Source of the DNA: Candidatus Aminicenantota bacterium
Lineage (GTDB): Bacteria > Acidobacteriota > Aminicenantia > Aminicenantales > Aminicenantaceae
NCBI GenBank assembly: GCA_011772495.1
Contig: WVZL01000025.1
Coordinates: 608-64,607 of the forward strand
Direction of reading: 5' to 3'
DNA: 64,000 nucleotides
Made by a program: the position numbers and the translations under genes. How positions within the stretch are numbered: position 1 is the stretch's first letter; each line of letters starts with the position of its first letter. This document shows positions 27,759-37,714 of the stretch, one piece after another. The notes beneath the pieces were generated by a model. That model ran no database searches and was not told the DNA's origin. It saw only the letters and a program-made list of their open reading frames with translations.

Positions 27759-27792
27759 ATTGAAATTTACCGAAATGTCGGTGTGTTTCAAT
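27759..27792. promoter_or_regulatory. 34-bp dyad, candidate activator (enhancer) site
   Basis: Arms ATTGAAA...TTTCAAT enclose ACCGA-N4-TCGGT: twelve matched bases on each side, with three-base spacers. The centre is about 100 bases upstream of the -24 element, a usual distance for an enhancer bound by a sigma-54 activator. It lies just after the stop of the activator gene. A stem-loop that ends that gene's transcript is the alternative, though no T-tract follows. Confidence 0.55.
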
Positions 27793-27809
27793 GATTTATT
27801 TTCAACATA

Positions 27810-29855
27810 TCAGGGGAGCTTGGCTGCAGCTTCTTTGCCTATTCCTAATTTTTTCATGCGACTCTGAAGGGTAGAGGGCTTCAGGCCTAATATTTTGGCT
27901 GCACCCTTAGGGCCATAGATGACACCTTTGGTATGTTGAAGAACTTCGGTGAGGTACTGCTTCTCGTATTCCCGGAAAGGGATGAGCTTCTTGTCTTTAT
28001 CTCTAGGTTGACGGATAAAATAAGCTTCTGGAATTTCAAGAGTGTCTCCCTTGGTTATGACCATACTATGCTCAATAATGTTTTCCAATTCCCTGATATT
28101 GCCAGGCCAGGAATAATTCAAAAAAAGCTCCATGGTTGCCTCATCCACCCTATCTACTTTTTTTCCAATTTTCTTTCGGTAGATTTCCAGGAAATAAGCA
28201 ACCAGAAGGGAAATGTCTTCTTTTCGCTCCCGGAGGGGACGTATTTCCATAGGGAAAACATTCAAGCGGTAGTATAAATCTTGCCTGAATTTCTTTTCTC
28301 TGACCAGAAGTTCCAAATCACGGTTGGTCGCCACCAGAATTCTCACATCCACTTTTAAAGTCTTTGAGCTCCCCACCCGTTCAAATTCACCATTCTGGAG
28401 AACACGAAGGAGCATAGCCTGAGTCTCCAAGGGCAAATCCCCGATCTCGTCTAAAAAGATAGTGGCTCCTTCAGCATATTCGAAGCGCCCTATTCTTCTC
28501 TGGAGGGCGCCAGTAAAAGCCCCCTTCTCATGACCAAAAAGCTCTGAAGTGATTAAACCTTCAGACAGGGCGGCACAGTTGACTTTAACCAAGACTCTAT
28601 CTTTTCGAGAGCTGAGTTCATGGATATAGCGGGCAACTAATTCTTTGCCAGTGCCCGTCTCTCCTTTAATCAGAACTGTGGTATCGGTGGGAGCCACTTG
28701 CTGAATGGCCTTCTTAACACTTTGAATAGCCGCGCTTTTCCCTATCATTTCCCCAAAAGGATACTCTGATCTTATTTCATCTTTCAAGGCCAGAGTCTCT
28801 TGATAATACCTGTCTTTCAACGCCTCAGTTTGAGCTTTTTTTAATCTCTCCTCTTCAAGCCTTATAGAATCGGTGATATCGCGGAAAGTTCCTCTATAGC
28901 CTGAGATAATACCTTTGACACCTTTCACTGATGCCAAAGAAAACTCAAGGTACTGCTTCTCATCTCCGACTGAGAAGGCTAGAGCAAAATCACTCAACGA
29001 GTCTTGGACATCGACCTGTTCGATGAATTGTTCCCATTCCTTTTTATTCAGGCCTAAGTCAGTTATCTTGATGGGTGGTTTGGTGAACCTTTCTGGAGAA
29101 GAATAGCCTAGGAGATTAGCTCCTTTTTTGTTTATCTGAAGAAAATTGCCTTTCGTATCCAGCTCCAGAATGCCGATGGAGGCTGAGTTGAATAAAGCTT
29201 CTAGTTTCTTTTGGGATTCAATGAGCTCAGAATAGAGTCGAGAATTTTGGATGGCTATCCCCAGCTGGCTGCTCACCTTTTCTAAAAACTGAACCTTAGG
29301 AAGGGGAAACAGTCCCTTTTTCCTGTCCGAGAGATAAAGCTCGGCAATAATTTTGCCCTTGGATTTTATGGGGATCAGAGCTATGGATTCATAGGACATA
29401 TCAGTGCAGACTTTTCTTAGGGGGTTTCCACCCGTATCAAAAGAATTCTCCTCCTGCCAGGTCAGAAAATCAGTTGAAGAATTTGTATGGAAAGAGCCGT
29501 AGTCGGTGATAAAGGATAATTTTTTGTCAACTCGACCTCTGGCCACATATCCACATAAACAATCATCAACAGTCACCCAGTGCTCTGAATCTAAGAATTC
29601 TTTCTCTAATCCCAGCTGGGCGTAGAAAGGAATATTGCCCTGCTGGTCGATTATCCTAATGGCCAAGTGCTCGCATTCAGTCACTGGCTTCAAAATTTTA
29701 AGGATTTCAGTCAAGGTCGTCTTTAAATCCTTCAACTGGCTTATCTTCTCGGTAATCCGGGAGAAGACAGGGAGCTCGTTCGAATTGTTGTAGCGCATTC
29801 CGACTGATTTTCCCCTAACAGTTTTCTTGGCCATGTCTTCGTATGTCCAGGACAA
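27810..29855 (-). CDS. Sigma-54-dependent transcriptional activator (GAF-PAS-AAA+-HTH)
   Basis: A 681-residue activator. A GAF domain (about residues 40-210) is followed by a PAS domain (about 215-335), an AAA+ domain with GETGTGKE Walker A, the sigma-54-contact loop GAFTGA intact and FLDEIGDLP Walker B, and a Fis-type helix-turn-helix at the C-terminus (GAAKILGLKPSTLQSRMKKL). No receiver domain is present, so the signal is probably a small ligand or redox state sensed by GAF/PAS. The sigma-54 promoter and 34-bp dyad that follow the gene make korAB a likely target. Confidence 0.93.
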   Translation of the reverse strand: MSWTYEDMAKKTVRGKSVGMRYNNSNELPVFSRITEKISQLKDLKTTLTEILKILKPVTECEHLAIRIIDQQGNIPFYAQLGLEKEFLDSEHWVTVDDCLCGYVARGRVDKKLSFITDYGSFHTNSSTDFLTWQEENSFDTGGNPLRKVCTDMSYESIALIPIKSKGKIIAELYLSDRKKGLFPLPKVQFLEKVSSQLGIAIQNSRLYSELIESQKKLEALFNSASIGILELDTKGNFLQINKKGANLLGYSSPERFTKPPIKITDLGLNKKEWEQFIEQVDVQDSLSDFALAFSVGDEKQYLEFSLASVKGVKGIISGYRGTFRDITDSIRLEEERLKKAQTEALKDRYYQETLALKDEIRSEYPFGEMIGKSAAIQSVKKAIQQVAPTDTTVLIKGETGTGKELVARYIHELSSRKDRVLVKVNCAALSEGLITSELFGHEKGAFTGALQRRIGRFEYAEGATIFLDEIGDLPLETQAMLLRVLQNGEFERVGSSKTLKVDVRILVATNRDLELLVREKKFRQDLYYRLNVFPMEIRPLRERKEDISLLVAYFLEIYRKKIGKKVDRVDEATMELFLNYSWPGNIRELENIIEHSMVITKGDTLEIPEAYFIRQPRDKDKKLIPFREYEKQYLTEVLQHTKGVIYGPKGAAKILGLKPSTLQSRMKKLGIGKEAAAKLP

Positions 29856-30061
29856 TCTTCAGCACCATTCTCATAGGTTGACTGAATTCGTCTATTCTTT
29901 TATGAACATTCCCTGATAAAAAGCTAGACGGGGGTATATTAAAAAAACAAGCGGATTGAGATACGAAAAAAGGATGTCCCTCCTTAAATTAAAAACACAA
30001 ATCGATATAAAAGGTAATTTATTCTGGAAATAACCAGAAAATTCCTGTTTTCTCTAAAGCC

Positions 30062-30358
30062 CTATTTTTTCTTCTTGGCCCTTTTCTTCATGGGCTTCAT
30101 GCAACAAATAAAAGTATGCTCTTCAACACAACCACAAGCCTCATCAACAACGACCCCGACCCCACATACTTGGCATTGATAAGTTTCGCCTTTCTTAACT
30201 TTAGCAGTTTTTTTTCTGGGGGCCGCTTTTTTCTTTGGTGCAATCTTTTTCTTAGGCGCAGCTTTTACTGTTTTTCTGGGTGTAGCCTTTTTGGCTTTCT
30301 TGACTGTCCTTTTGGCTGCTTTCTTGGTTGCTTTCTTTGTTGTCCTCTTTGCAGGCAT
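30062..30358 (-). CDS. Histone-H1-like Lys/Ala-rich tail fused to a desulforedoxin-like domain
   Basis: A 98-residue protein. Residues 1-56 are almost only K, A, R, P and T in KKA/PKK repeats, like bacterial H1-type DNA-binding tails. Residues 57-90 have the desulforedoxin pattern: C62 and C65 (CQVC), C85-C86 (CC) and PM after it, plus an additional CGC at 75-77. The extreme C-terminus is again KKRAKKKK. The ribosome-binding site GGAGGT precedes the ATG. Nucleoid binding is inferred from composition, iron or zinc binding from the Cys pattern; the combined role is unknown. Confidence 0.75.
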   Translation of the reverse strand: MPAKRTTKKATKKAAKRTVKKAKKATPRKTVKAAPKKKIAPKKKAAPRKKTAKVKKGETYQCQVCGVGVVVDEACGCVEEHTFICCMKPMKKRAKKKK

Positions 30359-30503
30359 TCAAGACCTCCAACGTTAAATTAAGTACACTGAGCCTATATC
30401 ATTACCATTGAGACGATATGTTGTCAAGAACATGTCGGATCAGTAAACATTCCCTTTCCAGAAGCTAGGGTGGGCGTTATTGAGTCGACTGGTCTGAGCG
30501 GCT

Positions 30504-31649
30504 TCAGATAATAACTCTGGGGATAAGATTGTTGATGCGGGTCACAATGTCATAATTTATGGTGCTGGCTAAATCGGCCAAGTAATCGGCAGAAATGACT
30601 TCTTCTCCCTCTTGGCCGAGGAGTATGACTTCATCTTCCAGGTCTACTCCAGGGATATCCGTTATATCCACCATGATGAAATCCATGCAAACCCGGCCGC
30701 GGAGAGGAGCCCGATGACCTTTAATAAGTACGTAGGAATAATTCGACAAATTACGGCTGTATCCATCATAATATCCTACAGGCAGGACACCCAGAACGGT
30801 CTCCCGAGTCGTTCTGTAGGTGCAGCCATAACCAATAAAGGAACCCTGGGGAATCTTTTTGATCTGGGCAATTCTTGTTTTCCAGGAAAGAACCGGTTTC
30901 AGCAAAATGGGTTTTTGCTTTTCAAGAATGCTGGAAAGATAAGTCTCTTTTGAAGGCCACAAGCCGTACATGCCTATGCCGACGCGAACCATATCAAAAT
31001 AGGTGTCCGGAAAAAGTATGGTTGCTGCTGTGCAAGCCATGTGCTTAATCGGAATTTCAGTGTTATTCTCCTCGACTTTCTTGATTATCCTTTTAAACCT
31101 TTTCAGCTGTAGACGGGAATAGGTGTGGTCCGTAGTATCCTCGATGTTGGCAAAATGTGAAGACAGACCTTCAACGACAAGATACGGATGTTTTCGAATT
31201 TCTTGTGTGAACGCGAGAACATCCTCTTCCAGGATTCCCTGTCGATTGGTGCCTGTCTCAACCTTGAGATGAAGCAACGCCTCTTTCTTAAGACGGCGAC
31301 AGATTTGCGCCAGGAAATGAATAGTATCTAAATTGTAAACAGTCAAGCGGAGCCCATGGGTCACTGCCCTCTCCAATTCCTGAGAAGGAACGTAGCCCAA
31401 GACTAATAGAGGGCAGTCAATTCCTTCCTGGCGAAGGAGAAGACCTTCGTCTAGGGAATGCACTCCTAGCCAACCCACTCCCGCCTTCAAAGCCATCTTT
31501 GATATCTCAAGGATTCCATGACCATAGGCGTTGGCCTTCACAACGGCTAGAAGATTGATTTTATCTCCGATCAGACTCCTGAACTGCTTTATATTGCTGG
31601 TGAGAGCAGCGCGGTTCAATTCCACCCATTGCATTAATTCTTTGCTCAT
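30504..31649 (-). CDS. alr: Alanine racemase
   Basis: A PLP enzyme that makes D-alanine for peptidoglycan. The 381-residue sequence has the PLP-lysine motif AVVKANAYGHG (Lys near residue 38), the phosphate-binding region RVGIGMYGLWPS, and the catalytic Tyr region GYGCTYRT near residue 275. The ribosome-binding site GACAGGAG is close to the ATG. It follows purA in the same direction with a gap of about 130 nt in which no gene is seen. Confidence 0.95.
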   Translation of the reverse strand: MSKELMQWVELNRAALTSNIKQFRSLIGDKINLLAVVKANAYGHGILEISKMALKAGVGWLGVHSLDEGLLLRQEGIDCPLLVLGYVPSQELERAVTHGLRLTVYNLDTIHFLAQICRRLKKEALLHLKVETGTNRQGILEEDVLAFTQEIRKHPYLVVEGLSSHFANIEDTTDHTYSRLQLKRFKRIIKKVEENNTEIPIKHMACTAATILFPDTYFDMVRVGIGMYGLWPSKETYLSSILEKQKPILLKPVLSWKTRIAQIKKIPQGSFIGYGCTYRTTRETVLGVLPVGYYDGYSRNLSNYSYVLIKGHRAPLRGRVCMDFIMVDITDIPGVDLEDEVILLGQEGEEVISADYLADLASTINYDIVTRINNLIPRVII

Positions 31650-31780
31650 TTTACTCCTGTCCCTCGCCTGCTTCTGGATTTGCTGCGCTTTTCTTTAAGC
31701 CGAATGTCAGGCTGGCCATCTTCACTTCGCTCTCTGAGTTTTGACGTGTATAGAGATAATCTTTATGGATTGTGGTGGCA

Positions 31781-33115
<1,335 letters not shown>

Positions 33116-33199
33116 TCATCAAATAGACTGTTTTTCTCTATTAAAGGAGGCTCTCAGAATGAGAATGAATTCTATCAGAACTTAATCTTGGAAACAAGG

Positions 33200-34210
33200 T
33201 CAAAAACTCAAGGCTACTTGGGCTGAAATTGTATTATTCTTAAGCTCCAGGATCTTTTCTCGGTTATAATCATACTCCAGCTTAAAAACAAGGGTAGGAG
33301 CAAAAAAATAGACCAGACCGAAAGACCAACGACTTTTCTCTTCAAAAATTCCTCCTCCTGGGTAGGAAGGCAGGATGAACCCTAATCCGTGGTAGGGATC
33401 ATCGTATTCAAGATATTGATAGCTGACTACAGGCCGAAGACTATCTATGTTAAAGGAGACTTGAACGAAATACCCTTTGATTTCTCCAGAGGAGTAAGGC
33501 TCAGGATTTTCGAGCGAAGCTCGAGAATACTCTGCCAGGAAATGCAAACCTTCGAATTCCCATATCAGGTCTGCGCCTTGAAAGCTCAAGTACCTGCTGT
33601 TGTCTTCATCATACTTTCCCCTGTAATAAGAGAAAGCAACCGCTAGATTCTGCGAGAGGAACAAACCCGCTCTTGCTCCCAGGGCTTTATTTTTATTATT
33701 ATCCTCGAATTGCTGGCTTTCCTTTAGATTCAGCTTCTCGGCTAGACCATTACCGACATAAGCCGAATAGAACAAAGAGCTGATTCTGCCTTCTAACAGA
33801 ATACCCAGCTCTCTCCAGCTCCACGGATACATCTCCTCCACCTGGAGGGGTGGATTTATAAGGTCTGTTTGATAAGGCCGGTTCGATTGATTGTATCTCC
33901 CGAAGGGAACAAGAAAGAATCCCGCACTGAGAGCAAAAGATTCGGATGCTTTATATCTTACCCAAGCTTGCTCCACCTTAACAGCAGTCCCTTCAGATCT
34001 TAGCTCGGCAGCATAATCGAATTTGGGAGCAATCTCTCCCGAAAAAAATAGTCCTAACTGTGAATTCTTAAAGCTTCCTAGATGAACATCGCTTTCCTCT
34101 TGGCCGCTCATGTATTCCAGAGATAAATAACCCCTGATTTGGACTTGAGCTAGACCCAGAGGGAGGAACGAAAAAAAAATGACTAGAACGAGTATGACTT
34201 TAGTTCTCAT
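33200..34210 (-). CDS. Porin-like outer-membrane protein (phosphate-selective porin O/P-like)
   Basis: A 336-residue protein with a signal peptide (residues 1-21, ending PLGLAQ) and amphipathic beta strands throughout (for example LGLFFSGEIAPKFDYAAELRSE and FALSAGFFLVPFGRYN), ending in a short strand with terminal Phe (SAQVALSF). The run VEQAWVRY...GRYNQSNRP resembles the porin O/P family. Its start overlaps the reductase gene before it by 4 nt, so the two are linked in expression. No substrate can be inferred. Confidence 0.7.
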   Translation of the reverse strand: MRTKVILVLVIFFSFLPLGLAQVQIRGYLSLEYMSGQEESDVHLGSFKNSQLGLFFSGEIAPKFDYAAELRSEGTAVKVEQAWVRYKASESFALSAGFFLVPFGRYNQSNRPYQTDLINPPLQVEEMYPWSWRELGILLEGRISSLFYSAYVGNGLAEKLNLKESQQFEDNNKNKALGARAGLFLSQNLAVAFSYYRGKYDEDNSRYLSFQGADLIWEFEGLHFLAEYSRASLENPEPYSSGEIKGYFVQVSFNIDSLRPVVSYQYLEYDDPYHGLGFILPSYPGGGIFEEKSRWSFGLVYFFAPTLVFKLEYDYNREKILELKNNTISAQVALSF

Positions 34211-35409
34211 AGCCTAGTAAAATCAAAATCGTCGTTGAGGATCGAATCTTTCCACTTCCCCACGTTTTTCTTTTCAGAAATGATCCGGCTTATATGGTCG
34301 ACTCCATTCTTGGTTCCAATCCAAAGCGCTCCGACAACTATTCCATCCTGGAGAATGATCTTTTTATAAATGCCTTCTTCTCTTCTCTCTTCCCTGATTT
34401 CTTCCTGAGACTCTTCTTCAGCATTAATCAAACCAATGGAAGTAAGATAAAGACCAGCCACCTTCAAGGTGTTCCAGGGAATCGTGCCTTCATATCTTTT
34501 CCTATCCCCAAGAATATTGGAGGCAACCAGGCGAGCCTGAGCAAAAGTGGCCGGAATAATCCCGTAGATTCGTCCCCCATGCTGCAGAATATCCCCAGCC
34601 GCAAATATCTTGGGTTCACTCGACTGAAGGAAATCATTCACCACCAGACCGCGGTCAACTTCAAGGCCAGCCTCTTTCCCCAGCTCCATCTCAGGCCTTA
34701 TTCCAGCCGCCACTAGCGCCATATCAGCCCCTAGTTCTTGGCCGCCCTTAAATTTCAAACCTTTCATCTCCTCCTGGCCCAGAATTTCCTCTGTCGCTAA
34801 ACCTAGATGAATCTTTATTCCCATTTTTTCGATTTCAGATTTTAGTAGCAAAGAGCCTTGGGTATCAAGCTGACGAGGGAGCAAATGCTCAAAAAATTCT
34901 ACAACTTCGACTGAACCTCCTCCTGAGCTCAAGGCTCGAGCGATCTCCAAGCCCAAGAGTCCACCTCCAATCACCACCATTCGGCTGTGATTTTTTTGAT
35001 ATTCAAGAATTTCTAAGGCGTCGTCTAAAGTCCTCAAAGTGAAGACACCTCGTTTTTCAGCTCCTTTAAAAGGGGGAACAAAGGGAATGGAGCCTGCTGC
35101 CAGGAGTAGGGCATCATATTTCTCTGTCTTCCCTCCCTCCAATTCTATTTCCTGGGAAGCTGGGATTATTTTCTTGACTGGTTTTTGGAGCTGAACTTCA
35201 ATCTTTTGCTGGTCGTACCACTCCTCGGAATAGGCAAAAATCTTCTCCATCGGCAGGTTGCCGGCCATAAATTCGATGAGATTCGGGCGAGGATAATAAT
35301 GATATTTTTCTTCAGCAAAGATGTCTATTTCGACATCTGGGCCAATTTCCCGAAGCGTTTTAGCAGCAATGGTTCCTCCTAAACCATTCCCAATGATGAT
35401 GACTCTCAT
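34207..35409 (-). CDS. FAD/NAD(P)H oxidoreductase, NADH:rubredoxin reductase-like
   Basis: A 400-residue pyridine-nucleotide-disulphide-type flavoprotein. The FAD motif IIGNGLGGTIAAKTL is at residues 4-18, the NAD(P) motif VIGGGLLGLEIARAL near residue 146 and the second FAD site FAAGDI near 270. The length and lack of a redox-Cys pair suit NADH:rubredoxin reductase or related small oxidases. It follows a rubredoxin gene by 9 nt, so rubredoxin is the likely electron acceptor. Confidence 0.87.
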   Translation of the reverse strand: MRVIIIGNGLGGTIAAKTLREIGPDVEIDIFAEEKYHYYPRPNLIEFMAGNLPMEKIFAYSEEWYDQQKIEVQLQKPVKKIIPASQEIELEGGKTEKYDALLLAAGSIPFVPPFKGAEKRGVFTLRTLDDALEILEYQKNHSRMVVIGGGLLGLEIARALSSGGGSVEVVEFFEHLLPRQLDTQGSLLLKSEIEKMGIKIHLGLATEEILGQEEMKGLKFKGGQELGADMALVAAGIRPEMELGKEAGLEVDRGLVVNDFLQSSEPKIFAAGDILQHGGRIYGIIPATFAQARLVASNILGDRKRYEGTIPWNTLKVAGLYLTSIGLINAEEESQEEIREERREEGIYKKIILQDGIVVGALWIGTKNGVDHISRIISEKKNVGKWKDSILNDDFDFTRL

Positions 35410-35418
35410 AATCGACTC

Positions 35419-35580
35419 TTAAGCCATTTTCTGGAAGAATTCTTTTCCTACTCCACACTGAGGACAAACCCATTCCTCCGGCAAATCTTCGAAAGGCATG
35501 CCAGGACTTATTCCGTGTTCTGGGTCGCCTTTTTCTGGATCATAGACATAGCCACAAGCCGTGCATTCCCATTTTTCCAT
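35419..35580 (-). CDS. rub: Rubredoxin
   Basis: A 53-residue one-iron electron carrier. The four cysteines are at C6/C9 ([15 protein letters not shown]) and C39/C42 (CPQCG), and the aromatic core residues are in place. It lies between a ferritin-like gene and a reductase that probably feeds it electrons from NAD(P)H. Together with rubrerythrin-type proteins it forms a classic anaerobic peroxide/oxygen-reduction chain. Confidence 0.97.
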   Translation of the reverse strand: MEKWECTACGYVYDPEKGDPEHGISPGMPFEDLPEEWVCPQCGVGKEFFQKMA

Positions 35581-35663
35581 CTTAACACTCCTCGATAGAC
35601 TTTTTCTTCAAATCAATCACCAAAAAATTTCTTCTCTCCAAGATGGGCCATTTTGAACCGACT

Positions 35664-36110
35664 TCAATCCCACTCCAGAACATGCTTTTCGTATTCTGTT
35701 TCCAGCTTCAGCTTGTGTGATTTCTCCTGTTCTACCAAAAACTCGAATAACTTTTTTAGTTCTTCGCTTTCTGACTCTTCGGCTAATTTTGAATAAAGCT
35801 TCACAGCATTCTGTTCTTTTTTAGCGGCAAAAATGAGGAGCTGTTGAAAATCCATCTCGGCATCTAGAGTGTCCTCTTCCAAGTAGTCACTGATCTTCAG
35901 GTCAATAACCTTGGTTGGCAGGTAAGATTCAACCTTTCCTTCTGTTAGCTCCTGAAGTAGCTTCTTGTGTTTTCTCTCTTCCTCCTGCAGCTCCTGGAGC
36001 AATTTGTTAATCCCGGGTGTTTTGGCAACTTCAATCATGCTTCCGTAGCCTTGGATAGCATCTTCTTCCCTCTTGATGGCAAAAAAAATGACTTCGTCAA
36101 AGGTATTCAT
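35664..36110 (-). CDS. Ferritin-like (rubrerythrin-type) diiron protein
   Basis: A 148-residue four-helix bundle with the paired diiron motifs: IKREEDAIQGY early, QEEERKHKKLLQEL near 41, AAKKEQNAVKLYSKL in the second half and EQEKSHKLKLETEYEKH at the C-terminus. No rubredoxin tail is attached, but a separate rubredoxin follows 83 nt downstream. It belongs to the set desulforedoxin / ferritin-like / rubredoxin / reductase / porin and probably removes peroxide or stores iron. Confidence 0.85.
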   Translation of the reverse strand: MNTFDEVIFFAIKREEDAIQGYGSMIEVAKTPGINKLLQELQEEERKHKKLLQELTEGKVESYLPTKVIDLKISDYLEEDTLDAEMDFQQLLIFAAKKEQNAVKLYSKLAEESESEELKKLFEFLVEQEKSHKLKLETEYEKHVLEWD

Positions 36111-36146
36111 GGTCTATCTCCTTGTTTGAAGGTTTTCCAAAGCCGT

Positions 36147-36266
36147 CTAGCCTTCTCTCTCGGTCATAGGCTGGTCACAACACACTAAAGTTCCTGCTCC
36201 TGCTTTAGTGACCTTTACCTCTTGACCGCATAATTCGCATACATAAGTCTTGCCTTCTTCGGCCAT
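36147..36266 (-). CDS. dsr: Desulforedoxin (Dx-type)
   Basis: A 39-residue protein with the full desulforedoxin pattern: C10 and C13 (CELCGQEVKV) and adjacent C29-C30 followed by DQPM. The same fold forms the N-terminal domain of desulfoferrodoxin and binds one Fe(SCys)4. ATG 36266 has AGGAGGAAGTTCCT upstream. It is the first gene after the TTGACA/TATAAT promoter and probably feeds or senses electrons in the adjacent rubredoxin chain. Confidence 0.93.
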   Translation of the reverse strand: MAEEGKTYVCELCGQEVKVTKAGAGTLVCCDQPMTEREG

Positions 36267-36337
36267 AGGAACTTCCTCCTTCGCGAAAGCAGTAAAAAAT
36301 GTAGGTCTTTATAGATTGCAATTGGAAATGAATAACA

Positions 36338-36365
36338 ATTATAATGAAATCCTATTTTATGTCAA
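36338..36365 (-). promoter_or_regulatory. Sigma-70 promoter of the desulforedoxin/rubredoxin cassette
   Basis: On the minus strand, TTGACA (36365-36360), a 16-nt spacer and TATAAT (36343-36338) are both perfect consensus boxes, about 72 bases before the desulforedoxin ATG. It should be a strong promoter. No obvious PerR or similar operator was recognised. Confidence 0.82.
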
Positions 36366-36443
36366 CGATAATAAGAGAATAAAGCCAGAAAAGCTAGCCG
36401 AATGATTTTTCCTCTTGCCTAGGTTCGTATAAAAGGAGGAGCA

Positions 36444-37688
36444 ATGATCGAGGATTCCTTACGCAAAAAAGCTAAGAAACAACTCTATAAAGCCGCTCAG
36501 GAGATCAAGCTTGATTCGAATCTATTGAAAATTCTGGAAAAGCCAAAACGGATTCTCAAAATCTCCATTCCTATCAAATTAGATAGCGGAAAAATTAAGG
36601 CCTATATCGGCTTTCGCTGTCAGTATAACGATGCTAAAGGACCAACTAAAGGTGGGGTTCGTTACCATCCTGATGTCTCAGAAGACGAAGTCGTAGCTTT
36701 AGCGGCCTGGATGACCTGGAAGTGCGCTCTTCTCGATTTACCCTATGGCGGAGCCAAAGGAGGAATCATTTGTGATCCTAAAAAGCTCTCTGAGTCCGAG
36801 CTGGAAAGGCTGACGAGAAGATACACCACCGAGATTATGCCTGTTTTGGGTCCTCAGATCGATATTCCTGCGCCAGACGTCTATACGACTTCCAAAACCA
36901 TGGCCTGGATCATGGATACTTTTTCCATGTTCAAAGGTTACACCGAACCCAGTATCGTCACTGGAAAGCCAGAAATCCTGGGCGGCTCGAAAGGCCGAAA
37001 GGAGGCTACAGGAAGAGGGGTGGCTATCATAACTCGAGAATTCTTAAAAGCCAGAAAGAAAAGTTTAAAAGGGGCTAAAGTTGCTATGCAGGGATTCGGC
37101 AATGTCGGCGGTCATGCTGCTCTTTTCCTCTCTCAAATGGGAGCCAAAATCGTGGCTGTCTCTGATGTGTCAGGTTGCCTCGTTAACCCAGACGGTCTGG
37201 ATGTCCCTGGACTTATCAATTGCGTAGAAAAACATGCCTGTGTCATCAAGCATCCAGGAAAACAAATAGATAGAGAAGAGCTCCTTTTTCAGGATGTCGA
37301 TATCCTTATACCAGCTGCGCTGGAAAACCAAATTCACCGTAAGAATGCTCATAAAATTAAAGCCAGGATAATCGTCGAAGGGGCCAACGGCCCAACAACT
37401 CCTGAAGCCGATGAAATCCTGGAGAAAAAAGGTATCCATATCATTCCTGATATCTTGGCCAATGCAGGAGGGGTTGTGGTCAGTCATCTGGAATGGGTAC
37501 AGGCCCTGAGCGGACTTTACTGGGAAGAAAAAGAGATTAACGCCGAGCTGGAGAAGAAAATGACCAAGGCTTTCCAGCATGTCTGGGAAACGGCGATCAA
37601 GAGAAAGGTTTCCCTACGTTGCGCGGCCTATGTTGTCGCCATCGAAAGGATAGCTGAAGTCTATAGCTATCGAGGACTGTTCCCTTAA
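36444..37688 (+). CDS. gdhA: Glutamate dehydrogenase (Glu/Leu/Phe/Val dehydrogenase family)
   Basis: Interconverts glutamate and 2-oxoglutarate plus ammonia with NAD(P)H. The 414-residue length, substrate-binding GPTKGGVRYHP, catalytic-Lys motif PYGGAKGGI and Rossmann VAMQGFGNVGGHAA near residue 212 define the family. The strong site AAGGAGGAGCA precedes the ATG. The korAB oxoacid oxidoreductase could use the 2-oxoglutarate it makes, which would suit amino-acid fermentation; that link is inference. Confidence 0.95.
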   Translation: MIEDSLRKKAKKQLYKAAQEIKLDSNLLKILEKPKRILKISIPIKLDSGKIKAYIGFRCQYNDAKGPTKGGVRYHPDVSEDEVVALAAWMTWKCALLDLPYGGAKGGIICDPKKLSESELERLTRRYTTEIMPVLGPQIDIPAPDVYTTSKTMAWIMDTFSMFKGYTEPSIVTGKPEILGGSKGRKEATGRGVAIITREFLKARKKSLKGAKVAMQGFGNVGGHAALFLSQMGAKIVAVSDVSGCLVNPDGLDVPGLINCVEKHACVIKHPGKQIDREELLFQDVDILIPAALENQIHRKNAHKIKARIIVEGANGPTTPEADEILEKKGIHIIPDILANAGGVVVSHLEWVQALSGLYWEEKEINAELEKKMTKAFQHVWETAIKRKVSLRCAAYVVAIERIAEVYSYRGLFP

Positions 37689-37714
37689 ACAAGAGCCTGC
37701 TCGAATCACGTCCT

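Noticed and set aside
31650..31780. Small gene between purA and alr
   Set aside because: The longest sensible frame is about 22 codons and serves mainly as the ribosome-binding region of alr.
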